From: JAAYLC01 sp035654795
Lineage (GTDB): Bacteria > Bacteroidota > Bacteroidia > Flavobacteriales > Flavobacteriaceae
Length of the DNA stretch: 5,989 bases
Assembly (NCBI GenBank): GCA_035654795.1
Contig: DASRWC010000025.1
Span: forward strand, 1-5,989
Reading direction: 5' to 3'
Under the pieces are notes generated by a model that saw nothing but the letters and a program-made list of their open reading frames with translations, had not been told where the DNA came from and did no database searches. A program made the translations under genes and the position numbers. This document shows positions 1-5,624 of this stretch, piece after piece. Within the stretch, counting starts at the first letter, position 1. Each line of letters opens with the position of its first letter.

Positions 1-1
1 T

Positions 2-757
2 GGTGAACGGATGCGGGCGGGCAAAAAAGATGTGGAAGCTGCGCTCAGTAAACGTGGGCGCTTCCATACCATTCGCGATCACCTTTTGGTTAAAGAATCA
101 GTCGTTGGAGACGGTGAAGCAAGAAAGCGTTATGTGGTCGCCTATAATCCGGAGGAGGCCGAACGTGACCGCCATAAAAGAGCTGAAATCATACGCAACA
201 TTGAGAAGGAACTTGAGAGCTTAAAACAATTGCCGAATGAAGCTCATTACAAAAAGGCATGTGCCCTGCGTGCTCACAAGGTATACGGGAAATACATCCG
301 CCAGTTGAAAGATGGTACTTTGAAACTGAACAAGCAAGCTATCCGGGACGAAGAAAAGTACGATGAATATTTAATCCGGACATCTGACGACACCTTATCT
401 CTTGAAGATGTTGCTTTAGGATACAAACAGTTGCTTCAAGTCGAGAGCGCTTTTCGAACGTTAAAGTCCACATTAAAAATTCGGCCGATGTACCATCGGC
501 TGGAGAGACGGATTCGCGCTCACATCATCATAAATTGGCTGGCGCTCTTACTTGTAAGGTTGATTGAAAATGAAACCGGCTCGAGTTGGAATTCAGTACG
601 TCGTGAAGTCCAAAGGCTTTACGTTGGTCATTTCTCCACAAATGATGGAGATCTTTATCGGACAACGACACCAACCGCCAAACAGAAAGAGATATTCAAG
701 AAAGTGGGCGTGGATCTGCCTCCTGAAATTTTGGAAATCAAGCCAAAAAGCAAGTAA
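2..757 (+). CDS. IS1634-family DDE transposase, C-terminal part (5' truncated by the window edge)
   Basis: This is the C-terminal 251 residues of a transposase that catalyses cut-and-paste movement of its insertion sequence. The frame is open from base 2 (GERMRAGKKD...), so the true start and the first two acidic catalytic residues lie upstream of the window. IS1634-type transposases are usually about 500-600 residues, so nearly half is seen. The segment YKQLLQVESAFRTLK carries the final catalytic glutamate (codon 443-445) in the family's YxxLxxVExxFRxLK context. It is followed by a conserved basic stretch (YHRLERRIRAH) and a hydrophobic helix (INWLALLLVRLIEN). The charged region before it (about 150-260) looks helical. 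No frameshift or stop is seen, so this part is intact. The family assignment is from memory of such proteins; a related IS4-superfamily group is the alternative. Confidence 0.85.
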   Translation, partial: GERMRAGKKDVEAALSKRGRFHTIRDHLLVKESVVGDGEARKRYVVAYNPEEAERDRHKRAEIIRNIEKELESLKQLPNEAHYKKACALRAHKVYGKYIRQLKDGTLKLNKQAIRDEEKYDEYLIRTSDDTLSLEDVALGYKQLLQVESAFRTLKSTLKIRPMYHRLERRIRAHIIINWLALLLVRLIENETGSSWNSVRREVQRLYVGHFSTNDGDLYRTTTPTAKQKEIFKKVGVDLPPEILEIKPKSK

Positions 758-777
758 CACAATAAGTATGCCGTTTT

Positions 778-816
778 TGCCCCGAAAACCCTTGTCGTAT
801 AAGGGTTTTCGGGGCA
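778..816 (+). terminator. Perfect 16-bp hairpin after the transposase gene, probable terminator
   Basis: Bases 778-793 (TGCCCCGAAAACCCTT) are exactly complementary to 801-816, with a 7-nt loop (GTCGTAT). The hairpin lies 20 nt after the transposase stop and is followed by TTTGTTTG, a modest U-tract on the + strand. On the minus strand no such tract follows. It most likely ends the transposase transcript. It could also keep readthrough from entering the oppositely oriented thiamine operon. Confidence 0.7.
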
Positions 817-883
817 TTTGTTTGCCTGGTAACTGTCGAAGACGGGGATGAAGTAAGAAAATTAATTGTTAAAAGTTTATAAA

Positions 884-917
884 AAAATCCCTTTCACATA
901 AACGTGAAGGGGATTTT
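884..917 (-). terminator. Rho-independent terminator of the thiamine operon (probably bidirectional)
   Basis: Arms 884-897 and 904-917 form a 14-bp stem with a 6-nt loop and one imperfect pair (C-A read on the minus strand, G-U on the plus strand). On the minus strand the stem is followed by a run of seven U, the classic intrinsic-terminator layout, about 100 nt after the thiF stop. On the plus strand it is followed by only four U, so it may also stop residual transcription from the insertion sequence side. The stretch 918-1013 between it and thiF shows no gene, only AT-rich sequence with a short tandem GATTCTA near 1002-1016. Confidence 0.75.
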
Positions 918-1013
918 ATAGTCAGTAATATGTTTAAGAAAATGTAGAAGCCGTTTCCGCTAAAAAAGTAAGGTCTGAAGTGAAAATCAACAGGTAAGAT
1001 AGATTCTAAGATT

Positions 1014-2033
1014 CTAACTTAAATATCGATGGTATAATGTTTTTGCTTTATCGACGTCATTTGTTCCATGGATTAGTGCTCTACCATCTTTAAAAAGTAC
1101 CATTCTTTCATGGTCGATTGTAAATGATAGTAAAAAATCATTTACTTCTACTTTTCCACCTGTTTTCATCAGTTGAGCGGCAAGCTGTTGTAAATTACGT
1201 TCTTGTCTTTTCGGTGGTCGAATTTGAACAGATTGTCTACCACATAAAACCGCCGTTTTTGTCTGTTCATCGAAAGATAAAAATGGATATGTTGCATCTT
1301 CCCCACAAGAAGGACAATGCTCTTTTTTTAATGAAGAAACATTCATCTGAACGGTTTGATTTTCCCAAACATCAAAAGAGATTAATTTATTTCGTAAAGC
1401 CTGTTCATTTCCAGTTAAAATTTTTAATGCTTCTGTCGTTTGATGAACAACAACTTGACTTACTGTCGGACTAATGATCCCTGCTGTATCACAAGTTGGT
1501 CCACCGACAGGAACTGTTTCTAATAAACAATGCAAGCATGGGGTTTTTTTTGGAATAATTGTAAAGCTCATCCCGTAACTGCCAACACAAGAGCCATAAA
1601 TCCATGGTATGTTGTACTTTTGCGAAATATCATTCATCATCATACGAATATCAAAATTGTCTGTCCCATCTAAAATTAAATCAACCCCAGAGACAAGTTG
1701 TTCTAATTCTGTCGGTGTAACATCCATAATATGGCTTTCAATTTCAACTTCAGAATTAATCGCTTTTAATCTCTTTTCGGCAGCGACAGCTTTTGGAATT
1801 CTCCCTTCTGCATCTTCTTCCGTGTACAATTGTTGCCTTTGTAAATTGCTCCATTCTATATAATCGCGATCGACAATCGTTAATTTCCCTACTCCAGCCC
1901 TTGTTAAAATTTCAGAACTATGTGTCCCTAATGCACCTAGACCGACGATTAGTACATGTTTTTCTCGAAGTAATTTTTGCCCATTTTCTCCAATCGGATC
2001 AAATAATATTTGTCTTGAATAGCGATTATACAT
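1014..2033 (-). CDS. thiF: ThiF, ThiS adenylyltransferase (E1-like)
   Basis: ThiF uses ATP to adenylate the C-terminal glycine of the sulfur carrier ThiS, the first step of making ThiS thiocarboxylate for thiazole synthesis in the cytoplasm. The 339-residue product shows the E1/MoeB/ThiF fold: nucleotide-binding GLGALG (31-36), the acidic DRDYIEWSNLQRQ segment (55-67), and DGTDNFD (122-128) with the conserved aspartates. CLHC (166-169) and CPSC (240-243) form the structural zinc site. Cys181 in GGPTCDTAG corresponds to the cysteine that in E. coli ThiF (Cys184) links to ThiS. A C-terminal extension of about 90 residues follows the zinc site, matching the length of Bacillus ThiF (about 336). 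The start ATG overlaps the thiG stop (TAATG), with AGAAGGGA upstream inside thiG, so translation is probably coupled. It is the last gene before the operon terminator. MoeB is the main alternative, but the context settles it. Confidence 0.93.
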   Translation of the reverse strand: MYNRYSRQILFDPIGENGQKLLREKHVLIVGLGALGTHSSEILTRAGVGKLTIVDRDYIEWSNLQRQQLYTEEDAEGRIPKAVAAEKRLKAINSEVEIESHIMDVTPTELEQLVSGVDLILDGTDNFDIRMMMNDISQKYNIPWIYGSCVGSYGMSFTIIPKKTPCLHCLLETVPVGGPTCDTAGIISPTVSQVVVHQTTEALKILTGNEQALRNKLISFDVWENQTVQMNVSSLKKEHCPSCGEDATYPFLSFDEQTKTAVLCGRQSVQIRPPKRQERNLQQLAAQLMKTGGKVEVNDFLLSFTIDHERMVLFKDGRALIHGTNDVDKAKTLYHRYLS

Positions 2034-2797
2034 TATTGACTGATCCCTTCTAATGGACTGCTAGCTGTTGCGTATTTTTTCTTCGGAATTCGACCTGCTT
2101 CATACCCTAATCTTCCTGCTTCAACAGCAAGTTTCATCGCACGAGCCATTTTCACCGGATCTTTTGCACCGGAAACTGCTGTATTTAATAAAACACCATC
2201 TGCTCCTAATTCCATCGCATAAGCGGCATCTTTCGGAGAACCAAGTCCTGCGTCTACAATAACAGGCACGTTAGATTGTTCAATAATAAACGTTAAATTA
2301 AGTGGATTGATAATCCCTTGCCCTGAACCAATCGGTGAGGCTCCAGGCATGATTGCATGTGCACCTAATTCTTCTAGTCTTTTTGCTAATACAACATCAT
2401 CTGATGTATAAGGTAGAACAGTAAAACCATCTGCAAGTAACATTTCCGTAGCTTTTAACGTTTCGACAGGATCTGGAAGTAATGTCTTATCACATCCGAT
2501 AATTTCAACTTTCACCATATGACAAAGGCCTGAAGCTTGCGCTAATTTCGCAATTCGCACCGCTTCTTCAGCAGTTTTAGCCCCAGCTGTATTCGGTAAA
2601 AATTTATATTTATTTAAATCAATTTTTTCTAAGAAATTCGGTTGATTCGGCTCAAAGATATTCATTCGTCTTACTGCGAATGTTAATACTTCTGTTTCAG
2701 ATACTTCGACAGCTTCTTTTTGAACATCAAAATCTTTAAATTTCCCAGTACCTAAAAATAATCTTGAATGAAATTCGTATTCGCCAATTTTTAACAT
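2033..2797 (-). CDS. thiG: ThiG, thiazole synthase
   Basis: ThiG condenses 1-deoxy-D-xylulose 5-phosphate, dehydroglycine and sulfur from ThiS thiocarboxylate into the thiazole phosphate precursor of thiamine. The 254-residue product is full length and shows the (beta/alpha)8 pattern. Lys96 in MVKVEIIGCD is the expected Schiff-base lysine. Glu98 and Asp182 (VIVDAGLG) fall at the numbers described for catalytic residues of B. subtilis ThiG. A phosphate-binding loop (MPGASPIGSGQG, 150-161) and GADGVLLNTA (198-207) are present. I chose the ATG at 2797 because GGAGG (2810-2806) lies 8 nt before it. The frame can be extended to a TTG at 2812, but that codon overlaps the ribosome binding site. It follows thiS by 27 nt and overlaps thiF by one base. 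All key residues are present, so it is probably active if dehydroglycine is supplied by a gene elsewhere. Confidence 0.95.
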   Translation of the reverse strand: MLKIGEYEFHSRLFLGTGKFKDFDVQKEAVEVSETEVLTFAVRRMNIFEPNQPNFLEKIDLNKYKFLPNTAGAKTAEEAVRIAKLAQASGLCHMVKVEIIGCDKTLLPDPVETLKATEMLLADGFTVLPYTSDDVVLAKRLEELGAHAIMPGASPIGSGQGIINPLNLTFIIEQSNVPVIVDAGLGSPKDAAYAMELGADGVLLNTAVSGAKDPVKMARAMKLAVEAGRLGYEAGRIPKKKYATASSPLEGISQ

Positions 2798-2824
2798 ATG
2801 GTTTTCCTCCAATCGTTTTCTTTA

Positions 2825-3028
2825 TTAACCTCCACCGACAAATTGTACAAACTCAATTTTATCTCCATCTTCAATCATCGTGTGGGCATGCTCACCTTTT
2901 TGTAAAATTTTTTCGTTATGTTCAACGATAATAACTGGACTTTTCAAATTTAAATGATCGATTAAATCTGTCACAGTTTTTATCGATGATGGTACAGTCA
3001 TATTCGTACCATTAATGATTAATTCCAT
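2825..3028 (-). CDS. thiS: ThiS, sulfur carrier protein
   Basis: ThiS is the small ubiquitin-like protein that carries sulfur as a C-terminal thiocarboxylate to ThiG; ThiF activates it. The 67-residue product has the normal family length and ends in VGGG, so the required terminal Gly-Gly is exposed. The core (VIIVEHNEK, IEDGDKIEFVQFVGGG) is typical of ThiS/MoaD beta-grasp proteins. I chose the ATG at 3028 because AAGGGGG (3041-3035) lies 6 nt upstream and the product then starts MELIING like other ThiS proteins. An in-frame ATG at 3034 overlaps the tenI stop as ATGA but directly abuts the ribosome binding site; it would add two residues. Either way translation is tightly coupled to tenI. In B. 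subtilis thiO lies between tenI and thiS; here nothing does. Confidence 0.93.
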   Translation of the reverse strand: MELIINGTNMTVPSSIKTVTDLIDHLNLKSPVIIVEHNEKILQKGEHAHTMIEDGDKIEFVQFVGGG

Positions 3029-3030
3029 CG

Positions 3031-3645
3031 TCATCCCCCTTTCCAAATATCCAATTTCTCACGATATTTTTTAGCTGCTAATAAAACGTCATCTGCTAAT
3101 AATATACCGGATAAAACTGCTACACCACTTGCACCAGTAGCTAATATTTCAGCTATATTATCAGGTGTTATACCACCTATTGCAATGACAGGAATATTTA
3201 CATGTTCAACTGTTTGCTTCAATTGCTCTATCCCTTTTGCTGGAACACCTTGTTTTGATGAGGTTGGGAAAACATGACCGAAAATAACATAATTTGCTCC
3301 CAGATTTTCTTTCTGTTTCGCTTCTTCTACAGAATGTGTGGAGCATCCTAAATGTAGATTAGGGATTTTTTTGCGTATCTTTTGTATAGGAATACTATGA
3401 TATGCTAACTGGACTCCGTAAACTTCCATCACTTGAGCGACATCAATCCGGTCATTTACAATAATTTTTTCTTTTGGAACACCGTTTTGTATGAATGAAT
3501 CGATTACTTCAATATAATCGATTGCGCGCCAATTTTTTTCACGTAAGTGGATGAAATCTATGTAAGGATATATTTTTATTACATTTTCAATCAGTTCTTC
3601 TTTACTTTGCATCCCGGTCGAGATAACATGTAACTCTTTCCTCAT
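3031..3645 (-). CDS. tenI: TenI, thiazole tautomerase (ThiE paralogue)
   Basis: TenI converts the ThiG product to the aromatic carboxythiazole phosphate tautomer. It belongs to the thiamine phosphate synthase superfamily but does not itself make thiamine phosphate. The 204-residue product is a TIM-barrel protein with LHLGCSTHSVEEA (97-109), FGHVFPT (122-128) and IAIGGITPDN (154-163). His124 in GHVFPT matches the catalytic His122 of B. subtilis TenI, and this GHVFPT is what separates TenI from ThiE, which has GPIYPT-like sequence there. The start at ATG 3645 gives GGAGG spacing of 5 nt. ATG 3648 is only 2 nt away from GGAGG, and a TTG at 3657 would overlap the ribosome binding site and the intron boundary. 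It is the first gene of the tenI-thiS-thiG-thiF operon. No promoter or riboswitch separates it from the group II intron just upstream. Confidence 0.92.
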   Translation of the reverse strand: MRKELHVISTGMQSKEELIENVIKIYPYIDFIHLREKNWRAIDYIEVIDSFIQNGVPKEKIIVNDRIDVAQVMEVYGVQLAYHSIPIQKIRKKIPNLHLGCSTHSVEEAKQKENLGANYVIFGHVFPTSSKQGVPAKGIEQLKQTVEHVNIPVIAIGGITPDNIAEILATGASGVAVLSGILLADDVLLAAKKYREKLDIWKGG

Positions 3646-3649
3646 CATT

Positions 3650-3656
3650 ACCTCCA
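3650..3656 (-). promoter_or_regulatory. Ribosome binding site of tenI, directly after the intron 3' end
   Basis: On the minus strand the sequence TGGAGGT precedes ATGATG. It begins at the first base after the inferred 3' splice site at 3657, so the Shine-Dalgarno site is wholly in the 3' exon and survives both insertion and splicing. The GGAGGU is exactly complementary to ACCUCC in the 3' arm of intron domain VI (3673-3668) and identical to the 5' arm of domain VI (3684-3679). Confidence 0.75.
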
Positions 3657-3659
3657 ATC

Positions 3660-3727
3660 GAGTAGGAGGAGGTGATTAACCTCCGTCCTCTCACACCACC
3701 GTACGTACGGTTCGCGTATACGGCGGT
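3660..3727 (-). ncRNA. Group IIC intron domains V and VI (catalytic core and branch point)
   Basis: Domain V (3727-3695) folds as a 9-bp lower stem ACCGCCGUA/UACGGUGGU with one G-U pair, a two-base CG bulge on the 3' side (3705-3704), and a 4-bp upper stem UACG/CGUA closed by CGAAC. The CGC triad in the lower stem is the form known for class IIC, where other classes have AGC. Domain VI (3692-3660) has two helices, GAG/CUC and a longer 10-bp stem with one bulged C (3685). A single unpaired A (3663) lies between the helices, seven nucleotides from the 3' splice site: the expected branch point. All pairs were checked by hand and none is disrupted. Confidence 0.88.
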
Positions 3728-3731
3728 TCAA

Positions 3732-4995
3732 TTAAGATGAATAACGCAAGAATTCATAACGTTCGTGTAGACTTCTTAACCCTTGGCTCTTCCAGTAGGA
3801 CTTGCCGATGGTTTTGTGTAAGATTGGACTCTTTGAGATACGCCAATAGCCTTTTCGACTATTACCCCATTCGTAGGCTCTCCATGCCGGGACACCCAAT
3901 TTAATCAGTTTGCGTATCCTGGTCTTCGGTTTCTTCCATTCTTTCCATAAGCACATCCGGAGCCTTCGTCGTATCCAGCCATCCAATTCAATGAACGTGG
4001 AGTGGGTATCCGCTAATGCAAAATAACCACACCATCCCGTCACGTATTGGTTTACTCGCTGAATTCGATCTTCCATAGGGTAAGGCATCTTTCGTGATGT
4101 AATTTCTCTGATTTTCTTCTTCATTCTCTTTATGCTTTCTTTGGCTATACGAACTTTCGGTTCTTTTGAAAACGTAAAACTGAAACCAAGAAACTTTCGT
4201 TTCCATGGACGGTCCACCGCCGATTTCTTTTCATTCACTTTCAATCGGAGCTTTCCTTCCACGAAGCGAGTGACACTTGCCATAGTCCGTTCTCCCGCTC
4301 GTCTTGACTTCACATAAATATTACAGTCATCGGCATAACGGACAAATTTGTGTCCTCTTTCCTCCAGTTCTTTATCCAGTTCATCTAGCACAAAGTTGGA
4401 AAGCAGAGGACTTAAAGGTTCCACCTTGTGGCGTTCCTTTGTCCGTGCTAGAAACCACCCCATTAATCATGACTCCAGCTTGTAGATATTTGCGTATAAG
4501 TTTCAGGAGTGTTTTATCCTGAATTCTTTTCGCCAATGTGCTCATGAGCCGGTCATGATTTACCTTGTCAAAAAATTTCTCCAGGTCCATGTCTACTACC
4601 CATCTGTTTCCATCTCTGATATATTCTTTCGCTTTCCTCACTGCATCATGGGCATTCCGATTTGGTCGGAATCAATAACTGTATTTGGAAAACGTTGGGT
4701 CATATATCTTCGATAGTACCTGGGATATTGCTTGTTGAATTAAACGGTCTGTCACGGTTGGAATGCCTAATAGCCGAACTCCGCCATCAGGTTTCGGGAT
4801 TTCGACCCTTCGGACTAGTGACGGTTTGTAGGTCCCCTTGAGAATAGCTTCTTTTATGGATTGCCAGTTTTCGACTATGTGCTGACTTAGGTTTTGTACA
4901 GGCATCATATCTACTCCATGGCTACCCTTATTAGCTTCAACTCTCCTTAATGCTAAAAGCATATTCTCTCGTGACAAGATTTGATTCAAAAGCAT
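3732..4995 (-). pseudogene. Group IIC intron-encoded reverse transcriptase/maturase, broken by a stop and a frameshift
   Basis: The intact protein would bind the intron RNA, help it splice and copy it into DNA at the target. The start at ATG 4995 follows GGAAGGAAG. Residues 1-107 (including RRVEIPKPDGG and GIPTVTDRLIQQAI) are followed by TGA at 4674-4672 where the family has glycine in SYGFRP, a single-base G-to-T change on the coding strand. The same frame then continues through DMDLEKFFD (135-143) to TPQGG. There one extra A at 4420/4419 shifts the frame, and PLSPLLSN continues from 4418. YADD (220-223), the polymerase site, and the thumb/X domain with RVNQYVTGW follow to the stop at 3732. 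The repaired protein would be 420 residues, the length I recall for the GsI-IIC enzyme, with no endonuclease domain, as usual for IIC. Both lesions could be sequencing errors, but two together favour a pseudogene. Confidence 0.88.
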
Positions 4996-5546
4996 TCATT
5001 ATTCTTCCTTCCGTGAATAGCTTATCTTTTTATGCCAGTAGTCACTCCACCCTCCAAGAGGTCTTCCACGGAATTCACCATTTCCTTCCTCAAGTGAGGT
5101 ACTACGTTTTCTGTGTTCATCATAACTGACTGAATAGAAAGGGCTATTCTCTCTTCATTGTTCGGTCCTTCCAAACGTTCTAGACCGATTTGTACTATGA
5201 CCTCTGCTGACTTCTGATGGTTCAACTACTTATCACTAAGTAGGTTATGAAGGGCACTTCACATATCCATCAGATCTCCCCGGGTAAGGATGTAATCTTT
5301 CCTTCCATCTATCTGCTTCATCTACTCTGTACCACCTTCGGCAGAAAGGACTTTATCTTGTGTTGCAGACTCATCCAATGGTACCTAGCCTTATATGAAG
5401 TTCGTATTCCTCGAGACTAGTTTCGCGCTCGCTTCCTTCAGATTCCACGTCACCGTGGACACCCTTGCGTTTAGCTAACCACTACTTCTGCCTTCGTGGC
5501 TCGGGACTTTCACCCTAGAGATTACACCCATGCCGGGCGCACAACT

Positions 5547-5585
5547 AAACATTTTTCCCGGATTCTTTTTCCGGGAAAAATGTTT
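5547..5585. repeat. Perfect 15-bp inverted repeat at the intron 5' junction (probable group IIC target hairpin)
   Basis: AAACATTTTTCCCGG (5547-5561) is exactly complementary to 5571-5585 around a 9-nt loop. It lies 40 nt beyond the thiE stop and four bases before the intron 5' end on the minus strand, where group IIC introns typically insert after a terminator-like stem-loop. It is not a textbook terminator: in both orientations the U-run is in the 5' arm and the A-run in the 3' arm, and only UGUUUAGUU follows on the minus strand. It may still act as a weak terminator of the thiE transcript. Confidence 0.7.
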
Positions 5586-5624
5586 CCATTTGAATTCATC
5601 TAAAGTTCCGCTCTTCTTCTTCCT

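Larger units (their letters stand above)
1..820 (+). mobile_element. Right part of an IS1634-family insertion sequence (partial)
   Basis: The window opens inside an insertion sequence: an IS1634-type transposase reading frame is already open at the first bases and ends at 757, followed by a strong hairpin. The left end of the element lies outside the window, so its terminal inverted repeats and target duplication cannot be paired, and the exact right boundary is not determined. It is probably somewhere between the hairpin and about 880; 820 is only a working limit. The GC content is higher than in the thiamine operon next to it (32 of 60 bases at 481-540, counted by hand). Confidence 0.6.
3657..5542 (-). 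mobile_element. Group IIC intron, full length (about 1,886 nt)
   Basis: This is a self-splicing retroelement that moves through an RNA intermediate using its own reverse transcriptase. The 5' end reads GUGCGCCCGGCAUGGGUG, fitting the GUGYG consensus and the opening I recall for bacterial group IIC introns. Downstream segments such as AAGGGUGUCC and GUCAGCAGAGGUCAUAG also look like the conserved ribozyme core. The reverse transcriptase lies at 4995-3732 in the domain IV position. Domain V and VI are clear at the 3' end. The 3' end at 3657 is set by the bulged branch-point A (3663), seven nucleotides from the end, and by the terminal AU. About 550 nt (4996-5542) before the reverse transcriptase gene are ribozyme domains I-III and hold no convincing protein gene. 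A perfect hairpin abuts the 5' junction, matching group IIC target choice. The ribozyme looks complete, but the protein gene is broken. Confidence 0.9.

Noticed and set aside
778..816. The 16-bp inverted repeat as terminal repeats of a small element (MITE)
   Set aside because: The arms are separated by only 7 nt and follow a stop codon with a U-rich tail, which fits a terminator better.
564..851. Plus-strand and minus-strand open frames overlapping the transposase 3' end and its hairpin
   Set aside because: They overlap the intact transposase frame and read through the terminator hairpin; no family resemblance.
1002..1016. Short tandem repeat GATTCTA A GATTCTA near the thiF stop
   Set aside because: Only two copies in AT-rich sequence; no support for function.
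1124..2262. Several plus-strand open frames opposite thiF and thiG
   Set aside because: They are antisense shadows of well-supported genes and have no protein-family features.
4419..4463. ATG at 4463 as start of a separate gene for the C-terminal part of the reverse transcriptase
   Set aside because: The first 15 codons are an out-of-frame reading of the TPQGG region; homology resumes only after the inserted A at 4420/4419.
5022..5225. Minus-strand open frame of 67 codons upstream of the reverse transcriptase
   Set aside because: It lies inside ribozyme domains I-III of the intron, includes the conserved RNA segment around GUCAGCAGAGGUCAUAG, and has no recognisable protein family; most likely a chance frame.
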